Assembly (NCBI GenBank): GCA_002419505.1
Contig: DIGF01000012.1
Location: 62,001 to 126,000, forward strand
Direction of reading: 5' to 3'
DNA length: 64,000 bases
DNA from: Caryophanales bacterium UBA5729
GTDB taxonomy: Bacteria > Bacillota_I > Bacilli_A > Izemoplasmatales > Hujiaoplasmataceae
Shown: positions 34,202 through 44,226 of the stretch, in pieces
Position numbering within the stretch: position 1 is the stretch's first letter
Layout: the number at the start of each line of letters is the position of its first letter
Notes under the pieces: generated by a model
Seen by the model: the letters and a program-made list of their open reading frames with translations, nothing else
Told to the model about the DNA's origin: nothing
The model's database searches: none
Translations under genes and position numbers: made by a program

Positions 34202-34671
34202 GCTTTCATCTCTAACACTTTTTCTATTCTCGCTGCAATAGAGTTATATATACTATTATACCACTTTTTTGTGTTATATAACTATATTTATGTATTTAAA
34301 TGTAATTAATGATTTTTAAATGAATATAATGAAATTTATACATAACTAATGTGATAAAAACTTTTAAAGTTATTCTTCATAAAAGAAGAACTCATTCTAT
34401 ATAAGTACTAAAAAATATAAAAAACACTCTCAAATCGGCGAGAGTGTTTTAATGCGAATGAATTTCAATAAATTAAGCCAAAAAATATTTTATTATTTAT
34501 AACACCAAAAATAATTTGCTCGGTTCTTCGTATTACAAGTTATACATGTTTGTGATATGAATCTTCGTAAATTTTTTGATTGAACTAAGTGTTATATTCT
34601 TAAAAAATGTTAGAAATTGTTTAATTAATTATCTTTTATAGCTATACCATATATAATTTCAAATCTAATTT
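34202..34671 (-). other. 470-bp intergenic region with one terminator
   Basis: Between the hydrolase start and the guaA stop. It contains the hairpin at 34421-34450 and otherwise only AT-rich sequence; I see no open frame with a ribosome site and no RNA motif. The stretch 34202-34420 must hold the hydrolase promoter. Confidence 0.6.
34421..34450. terminator. Rho-independent terminator downstream of guaA
   Basis: Perfect 11-bp arms AAAACACTCTC (34421-34431) and GAGAGTGTTTT (34440-34450), 8-nt loop. It lies 220 bp after the guaA stop and is the first terminator-like hairpin after the purine operon on the minus strand. Confidence 0.88.
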
Positions 34672-36198
34672 CTATTCCCATTCAATAGTTCCTGGTGGTT
34701 TTGATGTGATGTCATAAACCAAACGATTGATTTCTTCTACTTCATTAATAATTCGCGATGAAACGTTCTCTAAAAAATCATAAGAAAACCTTGATATTTG
34801 CGCTGTCATAAAATCTGAAGTATTTACAGATCGAACTGCACAGAGATATTTATAGGTTCTATTATCTCCCATAACTCCAACAGTTTTTACAGGTAGTAAT
34901 GTTATAAAAGCTTGTGATACTTTATGGTATAGATTATTTTTTTTCAATTCTTCAATAAATATTGCATCTGCTTTTTGCAATATTTCAACCCTTTCCTTTG
35001 TTACTTCTCCAAGCACTCTAATACCTAGTCCAGGACCGGGAAATGGATGACGATATATCAATTCCTTAGATAGGCCTAACTTAATACCAACTTTTCTTAC
35101 CTCATCTTTAAAAAGATATTTAAGTGGTTCCAATATTTCAAATGAATGCTTTAAAGGAATTCCTCCGACATTGTGGTGACTTTTTATGGTGGCACTAGGC
35201 CCATGAACTGATTTCGACTCAATAATGTCTGGATAGATTGTTCCTTGAGCTAAAAATTTAGCTTCTGAATATTGAGATTTACATGATTCAAAAACTTCAA
35301 AAAATTCTTTTCCTATGATTTTTCTTTTCTCTTCCGGATCAGTTACACCACTTAAAGAATCGAAGAACCTTTTTTGTGCATCAATTTTAATAATATTTAA
35401 GTTCGGCATTGATTTATACTCGCTCATCACTTCTTCCGCTTCTTTATATCTCAATAATCCCGTGTCTACAAAAATACATGTTAATTGATTTCCTATCGCT
35501 TTATAAATCAAGGCTGCAGCAACACTCGAGTCCACTCCTCCAGACAAACCTAATATAACACGATCATTTTTCACTGTTTTTCTTATTTCTTCAACAGTTT
35601 GATTAATAAAATCAGAATATCGCCAATCGGGTTCAACTTTACAAATATCAAAAATAAAATTTTTTAGTAAGATATTACCTTCTTCCGTGTGAGTTACTTC
35701 CGGATGAAACTGTACTGCATATATATTATCTTCTGAATTTTCTAACATAGCTATAGATGACTCAGTTTTTGCGATTATTTTGAATTTTTCAGGGATTTCT
35801 ACTACGTGATCTCCATGACTCATCCAAACTATTGACTTTTGTTTCATATTTTTAACTAGAATACTCTTTTCAAGTATTTCAATTTGGCTTTTACCATATT
35901 CTCTTTTTTTTGACGCTTTTACCAAACCATTCTTGTCCTTAATTAGTAATTGCATACCATAACAAATTCCCAATATTGGAACATTTAATTTGTAAATATC
36001 CGGATTCATATCTGGAGTAAAATCATCATAAACAGAGCTGGGTCCTCCAGATAAAATTACTCCCTTAATTGTATTTTTGAAATTATCCAATTTTTGATTA
36101 TATGGAACGATTTCTGAATAGACATTCATTTCTCTAATTCTTCTCGAAATCAACTGATTATATTGACTACCATAATCAATAATAAGAATACTATCCAT
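34672..36198 (-). CDS. guaA: GMP synthase (glutamine-hydrolysing)
   Basis: Converts XMP to GMP, 508 residues. The class-I glutaminase half has ILGICYGMQL (catalytic Cys), and VQFHPEVTHTEEG supplies the His and Glu. The ATP pyrophosphatase half has the PP-loop LGLSGGVDSSV. The C-terminal dimerisation domain ends KPPGTIEWE, the universal end of GuaA. Its ATG shares one base with the guaB stop (TAATG), so the two are translationally coupled. Last gene of the purine transcript, before the terminator at 34421-34450. Confidence 0.98.
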   Translation of the reverse strand: MDSILIIDYGSQYNQLISRRIREMNVYSEIVPYNQKLDNFKNTIKGVILSGGPSSVYDDFTPDMNPDIYKLNVPILGICYGMQLLIKDKNGLVKASKKREYGKSQIEILEKSILVKNMKQKSIVWMSHGDHVVEIPEKFKIIAKTESSIAMLENSEDNIYAVQFHPEVTHTEEGNILLKNFIFDICKVEPDWRYSDFINQTVEEIRKTVKNDRVILGLSGGVDSSVAAALIYKAIGNQLTCIFVDTGLLRYKEAEEVMSEYKSMPNLNIIKIDAQKRFFDSLSGVTDPEEKRKIIGKEFFEVFESCKSQYSEAKFLAQGTIYPDIIESKSVHGPSATIKSHHNVGGIPLKHSFEILEPLKYLFKDEVRKVGIKLGLSKELIYRHPFPGPGLGIRVLGEVTKERVEILQKADAIFIEELKKNNLYHKVSQAFITLLPVKTVGVMGDNRTYKYLCAVRSVNTSDFMTAQISRFSYDFLENVSSRIINEVEEINRLVYDITSKPPGTIEWE

Positions 36199-37652
36199 TA
36201 TTTATCACCGGAATAATTTGGCGCTTCTCTTGTAATACTGACATCATGGGGATGGCTTTCTTTTAACCCCGCAGCTGTAATCTCTACAAACTGAGCTTTT
36301 AATTTTAATTCTTTGATTGTTTTGGCTCCGACATAACCCATACCTGAACGTAATCCGCCACACAATTGATAAAGTACGTCTTTGACTTCTCCGCGATAAG
36401 GCACCATTCCTTCAATTCCTTCAGGAACAAGTTTTTTCTGCTCTCCTGTACCTTTTTGAAAGTATCTGTCACTAGATCCTCTATTCATTGCGGCAAGACT
36501 ACCCATACCAACATAAGTTTTATAAGATCTTCCTTGATAAATAATCTCCTCACCAGGACTCTCTTTAGTTCCTGCCAACAAAGATCCCAACATCACGCAA
36601 TCAGCTCCTGCAGCCAAAGCTTTTGTAATGTCACCACTATATTTAATTCCGCCATCAGCGATAACTCGAACTTCAGAATCTTTCAACGCTTCTACAACAT
36701 CAATTACTGCAGTTATTTGAGGACATCCAACTCCAGCAATTATTCTTGTAGTACAAATCGAGCCCGGTCCTACACCCACTTTAATAGCATCAGCTCCAGC
36801 GTTTTTTAACGCCATTGCAGCTTCTTTTGTAACGATATTACCTGCAATAATTTTAATTTCAGGATAAGTTTTCCGAATTTGTTTTACAGTTTCGATTACT
36901 CCATAAGAATGTCCATGTGCAGAATCAACAGTTATAATATCAACTCCAGCATTAACAAGCGCCTCAACTCTTTCTAATGCATCTTCAGAAACGCCTACTG
37001 CTGCACCACACAATAATCTACCGTTTTTATCTTTTGAAGCCTTTGGGTAATCAAGAATATTATCAATATCCTTGGAAGTAATTAAACCTTTTAAATAGTA
37101 ATTCTCGTCTACAATTAACAATTTTTCCAAACGATGATTCATCAATATTTCTTTAGCTTCTTCTAAAGAGGTATTCAACCCCGCTGTGATTAAATTCTCT
37201 CTTGTCATTACCGTTGTTAATGGAGTGTCGTCTAATGTTCGATATCTTAAATCTCTATTTGTAACTATTCCTTCCAATTTGCCTGAAGCATCCACAATTG
37301 GAATTCCTGAAATTTTATATGTAGACATAATATGTTCCGCATCTTTTAAAGAATTGTCTTTGTGTAATGTGATTGGATCTTTAATCATTCCTGATTCACT
37401 TCTTTTTACATAATCCACTTGTTTTGCCTGATTTTCAATACTCATATTTTTATGAATAAAGCCAAGCCCGCCTTCTCTTGCAATAGAAATTGCCATTCTT
37501 GCATCTGTCACTGTATCCATTGCTGCGGAAAGAATAGGAATATTTATATCTATTCCCTTTACTAAAGAAGTTCTTAAATCAACATCACTTGGTACTACAT
37601 GTGATTCTCCCGGCAAAATTAGTACGTCATCAAAAGTTAAACCTTTTTTCAT
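36198..37652 (-). CDS. guaB: IMP dehydrogenase
   Basis: Oxidises IMP to XMP with NAD, the first step to GMP; 484 residues. The barrel opens with [15 protein letters not shown] and contains two CBS domains (about residues 90-205), the substrate segment [20 protein letters not shown] with the catalytic Cys, and the flap region with [14 protein letters not shown] 37652 has a strong AAAGGAGG. It lies 62 bp after purD; only a weak hairpin separates them, so it is probably part of the same riboswitch-controlled transcript. Confidence 0.98.
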   Translation of the reverse strand: MKKGLTFDDVLILPGESHVVPSDVDLRTSLVKGIDINIPILSAAMDTVTDARMAISIAREGGLGFIHKNMSIENQAKQVDYVKRSESGMIKDPITLHKDNSLKDAEHIMSTYKISGIPIVDASGKLEGIVTNRDLRYRTLDDTPLTTVMTRENLITAGLNTSLEEAKEILMNHRLEKLLIVDENYYLKGLITSKDIDNILDYPKASKDKNGRLLCGAAVGVSEDALERVEALVNAGVDIITVDSAHGHSYGVIETVKQIRKTYPEIKIIAGNIVTKEAAMALKNAGADAIKVGVGPGSICTTRIIAGVGCPQITAVIDVVEALKDSEVRVIADGGIKYSGDITKALAAGADCVMLGSLLAGTKESPGEEIIYQGRSYKTYVGMGSLAAMNRGSSDRYFQKGTGEQKKLVPEGIEGMVPYRGEVKDVLYQLCGGLRSGMGYVGAKTIKELKLKAQFVEITAAGLKESHPHDVSITREAPNYSGDK

Positions 37653-37714
37653 ATTATTCCTCCTTTAAAAAACACCTAATATATCAATTATTTTTATTTA
37701 ATATGAAGAATCCA

Positions 37715-38965
37715 CTAATCTTCTTTATTAATTGATTTATATCCAATATCGCCTCTAAAAATCAGATTCTCACAAGCAATCTTTTTTACATTCTTATATG
37801 CTTCTTCTTTAGCTTTTTGTAAAGTTTCTCCTCTTCCATATACAAAGAGAACTCTACCTCCGTTAGTTAATAATTTTTGGTCTTCAACTTTAGTACCCAT
37901 ATGATAGTAATTATCAATTAATTCGAGATTATTGATAACATATCCTTTTTGATAAAAATCTGGATACCCTTTGGATGCCATTACAACTCCTAGTATATAA
38001 TCTTTATTCCAAATTGGTTTTGTCTTCTTCTTATTTTTTAAAGACAAAATGATCTCTAACAAATCTGATTCTAGTTTAGGCATTATAACTTCTGCTTCAG
38101 GATCACCGAGTCTAGCATTGAACTCAATTACTTTAGGACCTTCTTTTGTATTCATCAGTCCACCGTAAATAAACCCCGTGTAAACTATTCCTTCTTTATT
38201 AAGTGCATCTACTACCTTTATCATAATATTTTTAAAAGACCAATTAACTACTTCATCATTGATAATCGGAACTGGAGAATAAATTCCCATTCCACCTGTA
38301 TTTGGCCCCATATCATTATCTAACAATCTTTTATGATCCTGACAAATCGGCATCGGAATAATCATATCCCCATTAACAAAACACATCAAAGAAAACTCCG
38401 GTCCTTGAAGATATTCTTCAATAATCACTTTCGCAGTACCATATTTTTTACTAACAAGCATATCTTGTAAGCAATCTATCGCCTTTTGTTTAGTATCAGC
38501 AACAACAACCCCTTTGCCTCCAGCCAAACCATCATACTTAATAACAATCGGAATTTCTTGATTATTGATGTAGTTAATAGCTCTATCATAATCATCAAAA
38601 ACTTGATAATTCGCTGTAGGAATATGATATTTATCCATAAGATTTTTTGCAAACTCTTTCGAAGTTTCGATTTGCGCAGCTTTTTTTGTGGGACCAAAAA
38701 CATCGATTCCTGCACTATTTAAAAAATCTGTTATACCTCTTTCTAAATAAACTTCACTACCAGGAATCACTAAGTCAATATATTGTTCTTTACAAAAACA
38801 GAGTACCTCATCTTGATTCATAGGGTTTATATCTATATTATCAGCAATCAGACTTGTTCCCGGATTTCCGGGCATAACATACAATTTATTCAAAATTTTG
38901 GATTGGCTTATTTTTTGTGCAAGAGCATGTTCTCTTCCACCGTTTCCTAAAATCAATACATTCAC
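37715..38965 (-). CDS. purD: Phosphoribosylamine-glycine ligase
   Basis: ATP-grasp enzyme joining phosphoribosylamine and glycine (step 2 of purine synthesis), 416 residues. It shows the N-terminal NVLILGNGGREHALA, the ATP-grasp core (VIKYDGLAGGKGVVVA), MGPNTGGMGIYSPVP, and the metal-binding FNARLGDPEAEVIMP. The start is GTG 38965 with TAGGAGT upstream. It is the last pur gene before guaB, 9 bp after purH. Confidence 0.98.
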   Translation of the reverse strand: MNVLILGNGGREHALAQKISQSKILNKLYVMPGNPGTSLIADNIDINPMNQDEVLCFCKEQYIDLVIPGSEVYLERGITDFLNSAGIDVFGPTKKAAQIETSKEFAKNLMDKYHIPTANYQVFDDYDRAINYINNQEIPIVIKYDGLAGGKGVVVADTKQKAIDCLQDMLVSKKYGTAKVIIEEYLQGPEFSLMCFVNGDMIIPMPICQDHKRLLDNDMGPNTGGMGIYSPVPIINDEVVNWSFKNIMIKVVDALNKEGIVYTGFIYGGLMNTKEGPKVIEFNARLGDPEAEVIMPKLESDLLEIILSLKNKKKTKPIWNKDYILGVVMASKGYPDFYQKGYVINNLELIDNYYHMGTKVEDQKLLTNGGRVLFVYGRGETLQKAKEEAYKNVKKIACENLIFRGDIGYKSINKED

Positions 38966-38974
38966 AATTTACTC

Positions 38975-40501
38975 CTAATGTTTGAAATAGCGATAACCAG
39001 TAAACACCATTGCTATATTTGATTCATTACAAGCTTTAATAGAATCTTCATCACGAATGGAACCTCCTGGCTGAATGATTTGTTTCACACCATAAGTTTT
39101 TGCTATATTCACCACATCATCAAATGGAAAGAAAGCGTCGCTAGCTAATGTTAATCCATCAATATGCCCTTGATTTTTTGCCCATTCAAGCGCAATTTTT
39201 GCTGCTCCAATCCGGTTCATTTGTCCCGCTCCGATTCCAACCGTTTTTTTATCTTTTGTTAATACAATTGCATTTGATTTTACATGTTTGACAATTTTCC
39301 AAGCAAATAAAAGTTCATCAATTTCTTTCTCATTAGGGATTGAGTTAGTAACCGTTTTTAAGTTATTTTTATCTAAGCTATGTAAATCAATCTCTTGATA
39401 CAACATACCTCCATTGATTGAAATCATCATCATTTTATCAGCACTCTTTAAATTAGTATCAAGTTGAAGGACTCTTAAATTCTTTTTTTGCTTTAGTTCC
39501 GCTAAAGCTGCTGATGTATATTTAGGTGCTATGATGATTTCTAAATAAGTTTGGTTTAAAACTTTAGCAAGATTAATGTCAATCTCTCTATTTACAACAA
39601 CAATACCGCCAAAAACGGAGACAGGATCACAATTATATGCATCTATATATGCCTGTAATAATATCTCAGTACTGGCAACGCCACAAGGATTCATATGCTT
39701 TAACAAAACCGCTGTTGGTTCATCAAATTCCGCAATTATATTAATTGCAGCATTTGCATCTTGAATATTGTTGTATGATAAAAGTTTTCCATTTAATATT
39801 ATAGCGTTGAGAATGGAATAAGGATTATTGTTTTCTCTATACACCGCAGCTTTTTGATGAGGGTTTTCGCCGTATCGCAAATCGTGTTCATAAGTGTATG
39901 TTTTCGTCAATATATTTGGTAACAAGTCATCTGTAAGATAGTCAGCTATATAACTATCATATTGGGCTGTAGTTTGGAAAACTTTACGACTTAAGTATTT
40001 CTTAGTTTCGGGTAAGATATCGCCATATTGTTTAATTTCATCTATTACCCTTCCGTAATCAGATTTATCACATACTGCAGTAACGTAACGATAGTTTTTT
40101 GCAGCGCTCCGAAGCATCGAGGGACCTCCAATATCAATCTGTTCGATCGCTTCGTCAAAAGTGACGTTCGGTTTGTCAGTAGTGTTTTTAAATGGATAGA
40201 GGTTCACACAAACCAAATCAATTAATTCAATATCTTGCTCCATTAATTGTTTTTGATGATTTAAATTATCTCTAAGCGCTAATATGGCTCCATGTACTTT
40301 AGGATGGAGTGTTTTTACACGACCATTTAATATTTCTGGAAATCCTGTAAATTCATCAATAGATTTAGTTGAAACGCCAGATTCATCTAAGAGTTTTTTT
40401 GTTCCTCCAGTACTGATGATTTCAAATCCAAGAGCTGATAATTCTCTAGCAAAAGTTATGACGTCTGCTTTGTCACTTACACTAATTAATGCTTTTTTCA
40501 T
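38975..40501 (-). CDS. purH: Bifunctional AICAR formyltransferase/IMP cyclohydrolase
   Basis: Catalyses the last two steps to IMP, 508 residues. The N-terminal cyclohydrolase (ALISVSDKADVITFARELS, ISTGGTKKLL, GRVKTLHPKVHGAIL) precedes the transformylase (LRYGENPHQKAAVYRE, LKHMNPCGVAS, TVGIGAGQMNRIGAAKIA, ASDAFFPFDD). It overlaps the end of purN by 20 bp, so its ribosome site lies inside purN. Length and motifs match the usual enzyme. Confidence 0.98.
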   Translation of the reverse strand: MKKALISVSDKADVITFARELSALGFEIISTGGTKKLLDESGVSTKSIDEFTGFPEILNGRVKTLHPKVHGAILALRDNLNHQKQLMEQDIELIDLVCVNLYPFKNTTDKPNVTFDEAIEQIDIGGPSMLRSAAKNYRYVTAVCDKSDYGRVIDEIKQYGDILPETKKYLSRKVFQTTAQYDSYIADYLTDDLLPNILTKTYTYEHDLRYGENPHQKAAVYRENNNPYSILNAIILNGKLLSYNNIQDANAAINIIAEFDEPTAVLLKHMNPCGVASTEILLQAYIDAYNCDPVSVFGGIVVVNREIDINLAKVLNQTYLEIIIAPKYTSAALAELKQKKNLRVLQLDTNLKSADKMMMISINGGMLYQEIDLHSLDKNNLKTVTNSIPNEKEIDELLFAWKIVKHVKSNAIVLTKDKKTVGIGAGQMNRIGAAKIALEWAKNQGHIDGLTLASDAFFPFDDVVNIAKTYGVKQIIQPGGSIRDEDSIKACNESNIAMVFTGYRYFKH

Positions 40502-41069
40502 AACACTCCTCCAATACTTTTTGAATTGATTTAGGATAAAGAATATGTTCCAAATTATGAACTTGTGCTTCTATTTCTTCTCTAGATTTAAGATTACTTA
40601 TATCAATGTTTTCTTGTGATATTATTTCGCCTGAATCCAATTCATTATTCACATAATGGATGGTTATTCCGATAATCGACTCTTTAGCTTCTATAGCCTG
40701 ACCGATTGCATCCTTTCCTTTATATTTGGGTAGTAAAGATGGATGAATGTTGATTATTCTTTTAGGATAATGTTCTAATAAAAGTGGACCAACAATTCTC
40801 ATATATCCAGCTAAAATAATAAAATCCACATCTTTTATTTTTAATACTTTAAGAATTTCGGTTTCAAAATCATTTTTATTTTTATACAAATGGGAATCAA
40901 ATGCAAAAACGTCGATTTTTTCTTTTTTAGCTCTTTCTACAGCAAAACATGAAGGTTTATCTGATATCAATATCTCAATTTGAGCACATTCTTTTTTTTC
41001 TTTAAAATAATCGATTATTGCTTGAAAATTACTACCAAATCCAGATGCAAAAATCGCTAATTTTTTCAT
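40482..41069 (-). CDS. purN: Phosphoribosylglycinamide formyltransferase
   Basis: Transfers a formyl group from 10-formyl-tetrahydrofolate to GAR, 195 residues. FASGFGSNFQAII is the phosphate-binding loop, ILAGYMRIVGPLLL the folate-site region, and INIHPSLLPKYKG the catalytic Asn-His segment. Its ATG overlaps the purM stop in ATGA. A folate-dependent PurN rather than the formate-using PurT. Confidence 0.97.
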   Translation of the reverse strand: MKKLAIFASGFGSNFQAIIDYFKEKKECAQIEILISDKPSCFAVERAKKEKIDVFAFDSHLYKNKNDFETEILKVLKIKDVDFIILAGYMRIVGPLLLEHYPKRIINIHPSLLPKYKGKDAIGQAIEAKESIIGITIHYVNNELDSGEIISQENIDISNLKSREEIEAQVHNLEHILYPKSIQKVLEECYEKSIN

Positions 41070-42091
41070 TGCAAAAATACTCCTTTGGCAGAAGTTACAT
41101 AGCCTATTTCATATGCAGTAAACCCCGCTTTTGTTATTAAATCTATTACTTTGGAGCTGTCTTCTTTATCTATAATTACAACCATTCCAATTCCCATATT
41201 AAAAATGTTGAACATCTCCTGATGTGGGATATTTCCTAATCTTTCCAATAAACTAAAGATTGGAAGAATTCGAAAACTTGATTTTTTAATAACTACGCCT
41301 AAATTTTCTGGTAAACTTCTAGGAATATTCTCCAAAAAACCACCTCCAGTAATATGAGAAATACCGTGCACTTTTATCTCATTTTGGATAGCCTCAATTG
41401 CTTTAACATAAATCTTTGTGGGCTCTAGCAACTCATCTTGAATTGTTTTACCAAGCTCTTCGATATAATCTTGTAGTTGATAATGATGATCTTTAAACAA
41501 TATTTTTCTAACCAAAGTATAGCCATTTGAATGAAGTCCGCTGGAAGCAATTCCGATTAAGACATTACCTTCTTGTATTTGATTAATATTAGGTATCTGA
41601 TCTTTTTCCACAACTCCAGTAGCAAATCCCGCTAAATCATAATGATTTTTTTCGTACATATCCGGCATTTCTGCGGTTTCTCCACCAATTAAAGCGCACC
41701 CAGCTTCCAAACAACCTTTAGATATTCCCTCTATTATTTGTTCAACTATTTCTGGTTCTAATTTTCCTAGTGCAACATAATCTAAAAAAAACAGTGGCTT
41801 TGCCAAAACCGTGATAATATCATTTACGCACATAGCTACTAAATCAATCCCAATTGTGTCATGTATTCTAGCTTCTTGTGCAATCAACAATTTGGTTCCA
41901 ACACCATCAGTTCCAGAAACCAAAACTGGTTTTTTAAGTTGATATTTTGATAAATCAAACAATCCTCCAAACGCTCCAATATTAGCCATGAATCCTAAAT
42001 TATTAGTTTTGTTTGCATGATTTTTGATTCTCTTTACAGTTTCATATCCTTTTAAGATATCTACTCCTGATTCTTTATATTTATCAGACAT
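41066..42091 (-). CDS. purM: Phosphoribosylformylglycinamidine cyclo-ligase
   Basis: AIR synthetase, 341 residues. Typical motifs are VSGTDGVGTKLLIA (ATP/substrate loop), IGIDLVAMCVNDIIT, LIGGETAEMPDMY, ASSGLHSNGYTLVR and ISHITGGGFLENIPR. ATG 42091 has TAGGAGAAG upstream. It ends in TGA overlapping the purN start, and follows purF by 8 bp. Confidence 0.98.
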   Translation of the reverse strand: MSDKYKESGVDILKGYETVKRIKNHANKTNNLGFMANIGAFGGLFDLSKYQLKKPVLVSGTDGVGTKLLIAQEARIHDTIGIDLVAMCVNDIITVLAKPLFFLDYVALGKLEPEIVEQIIEGISKGCLEAGCALIGGETAEMPDMYEKNHYDLAGFATGVVEKDQIPNINQIQEGNVLIGIASSGLHSNGYTLVRKILFKDHHYQLQDYIEELGKTIQDELLEPTKIYVKAIEAIQNEIKVHGISHITGGGFLENIPRSLPENLGVVIKKSSFRILPIFSLLERLGNIPHQEMFNIFNMGIGMVVIIDKEDSSKVIDLITKAGFTAYEIGYVTSAKGVFLQ

Positions 42092-42099
42092 AACTTCTC

Positions 42100-43524
42100 C
42101 TAAAACTTACCGTCTTTGTTTGCATCTTTAATTGCATTATATAGATAAGTTGGATAACGCCCATTAAAACAGGACATACACATTTTTTTTCTATTGCACG
42201 CTTGTAGAATACCCGCTTCGGAAATGAAGGCCAAAGAATCGGCATCAATTATTTTTCTCATTTCTTCAATTGAATATTTTGCGGCTAATAATTCATCATA
42301 TGTTGATGTGTCAACACCATAGACACATGGATGAGTTATTGGTGGAGCTGCAATTCTCATATGTACTTCTTTTGCTCCAGCATCCCTCAAGAGTTTGATA
42401 ATCTTTTTACTGGTTGTTCCTCTTACTATAGAATCATCGACCAATACAACTCGTTTTCCTTCTACATTAGAAGGAATCGCAGACAATTTCATTTTCACAC
42501 CTTTTTCTCTCAATATTTGAGAAGGTTTAATAAAAGTTCTGCCCACATAACGATTTTTTACCAAACCCATTTCAGAAGGAATTCCACTTTCTTCCGAAAA
42601 ACCAATTGAAGCACTAACACTAGAGTCAGGGACCCATACAACAACATCTGCATCGACCGGCGCTTCTCTAGCAAGAATTTTACCTGCTTCCTTTCTAGAA
42701 GCGTGTACATTTACCTTTTCAATATCAGAATCTGGTCGCGAAAAATAAATATACTCCATAGCACACATATTTGAATAAGTTTTTTCAGCATAACTATCTG
42801 AAATCATTTGACCCTTCCGGTCAATAATCAAGATTTCTGCGGGTTTGATGTCTCTAATATATTTAGCTCCTACTGCTTCAAATGCGCAAGTTTCACTCGA
42901 GATAACATAACCTCCATTTAATTCGCCAAGAGAAAGTGGTCTCAACGAGTTTTTGTCACGCATAATATATATTTTTTCCTTATCCAAAGCTAAAAAAGCA
43001 AAAGCTCCTTCAATTTGGTGTAAAGCGTCTCGAATAGCTCTCTGACGATCTTTTTGGGTGTCTTTTTTTACTAGATGAGCAAAGATTTCAGAATCTGATG
43101 TGGATTGAAAAATTGACCCATGTGTTTCTAGCTCTTTTTTCAATTCCTTCGAGTTAACAAGATTGCCATTATGGCATAATCCGAAATCGCCAGTGCTATG
43201 CTTGAATAGAAATGGTTGAACATTCTCTATTCCACCGCCTCCAATAGTAGAGTATCTTACATGGCCGATAGCGGCGTCCCCCTTCAATTCTTTTATGTTG
43301 TTTTCGTTAAAGATTTCTGTTACCAAACCTTCACCTTTAAACTGATAGAATCTATTGCCGTCGGAAGATACAATTCCACAACCTTCTTGTCCTCTGTGTT
43401 GTAATGCATGCAAGCCATAATACATCACTTCGGAAGCTTGATTTACGTTAATCACACCAAAGACTCCACATTCTTCGTTCATTTTATCTTGATATAAAAA
43501 ATCTATTTCTTTCACATCACTCAC
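42100..43524 (-). CDS. purF: Amidophosphoribosyltransferase
   Basis: Commits PRPP to purine synthesis, 474 residues. The Ntn-glutaminase nucleophile is Cys19 in NEECGVFGVI, so a short propeptide is removed as in Bacillus PurF. GLHALQHRGQEGCGI, RYSTIGGGG and the C-terminal PRPP motif VVLVDDSIVRGTTS are intact. Cys residues near the C-terminus (CNRKKMCMSCFNG) fit the iron-sulfur cluster of this class. The start is a GTG directly after the purC stop; a second GTG three codons in has a better-placed AGGTGAG, so the true start may be 43515. Confidence 0.97.
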   Translation of the reverse strand: MSDVKEIDFLYQDKMNEECGVFGVINVNQASEVMYYGLHALQHRGQEGCGIVSSDGNRFYQFKGEGLVTEIFNENNIKELKGDAAIGHVRYSTIGGGGIENVQPFLFKHSTGDFGLCHNGNLVNSKELKKELETHGSIFQSTSDSEIFAHLVKKDTQKDRQRAIRDALHQIEGAFAFLALDKEKIYIMRDKNSLRPLSLGELNGGYVISSETCAFEAVGAKYIRDIKPAEILIIDRKGQMISDSYAEKTYSNMCAMEYIYFSRPDSDIEKVNVHASRKEAGKILAREAPVDADVVVWVPDSSVSASIGFSEESGIPSEMGLVKNRYVGRTFIKPSQILREKGVKMKLSAIPSNVEGKRVVLVDDSIVRGTTSKKIIKLLRDAGAKEVHMRIAAPPITHPCVYGVDTSTYDELLAAKYSIEEMRKIIDADSLAFISEAGILQACNRKKMCMSCFNGRYPTYLYNAIKDANKDGKF

Positions 43525-44226
43525 CTATTGTATCCGAGTTAAAATATCGATATATGCTTCCTTTATATTTCCTAAATCCCTTCTAAAACGATCCTTATCT
43601 AATTTTTTATTGGTTTTAGCGTCCCAAAACCGACATGTATCAGGACTTATTTCATCTGCAAGAATTATTTGCCCGTCGCTTGTTCTTCCAAATTCTAGTT
43701 TAAAATCTACTAATTTTACACCATGATTCATAAAAAACTCTTTTAAAATTTGATTAATTTTTTTCGTGACAGTATAAATCTCCTCTAAATCCTCATAAGA
43801 ACAGATATTTAGAGCTACCGCATGATGATCATTAATTAATGGATCTCCTAATTCATCATTCTTATAACATAATTCAATAATTGTGGTTTTAGGAATGGTT
43901 CCTTCTTCTATCTGAAGACGTTTACCCATGCTTCCAGCAATGATGTTTCTCACAATAACTTCTAACTGGATAATTTCAACTCTTCTACACAATTGATTTC
44001 GTTCATCAATTCTTTTAATAAAATGTGTTGGTATTCCAGCTTCTGCTAATTTTAAAAATAATACTTCGCTGATTTGATTATTTAAAATGCCCTTACTTTC
44101 AATTTCAGCTTTTTTTACCCCATTAAATGCAGTGGCATCATCCTTGTAATAAATAATGACTTCATTTGGATTATCGGTCATATATACTTTCTTTGCTTTC
44201 CCCTCATAAATCATCTCTTTTTTCAT
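43525..44226 (-). CDS. purC: SAICAR synthase
   Basis: Phosphoribosylaminoimidazole-succinocarboxamide synthase, 233 residues, ATP-dependent addition of aspartate to CAIR. The start [51 protein letters not shown] and [20 protein letters not shown] followed by [11 protein letters not shown] are all family signatures. ATG 44226 has GGAGGGAC upstream and overlaps the purL stop (ATGA). Normal length. Confidence 0.98.
   Translation of the reverse strand: MKKEMIYEGKAKKVYMTDNPNEVIIYYKDDATAFNGVKKAEIESKGILNNQISEVLFLKLAEAGIPTHFIKRIDERNQLCRRVEIIQLEVIVRNIIAGSMGKRLQIEEGTIPKTTIIELCYKNDELGDPLINDHHAVALNICSYEDLEEIYTVTKKINQILKEFFMNHGVKLVDFKLEFGRTSDGQIILADEISPDTCRFWDAKTNKKLDKDRFRRDLGNIKEAYIDILTRIQ

Noticed and set aside
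37653..37735. Terminator between purD and guaB
   Set aside because: The only hairpin (GAAGA/TCTTC) is 5 bp with a large loop, too weak to call.
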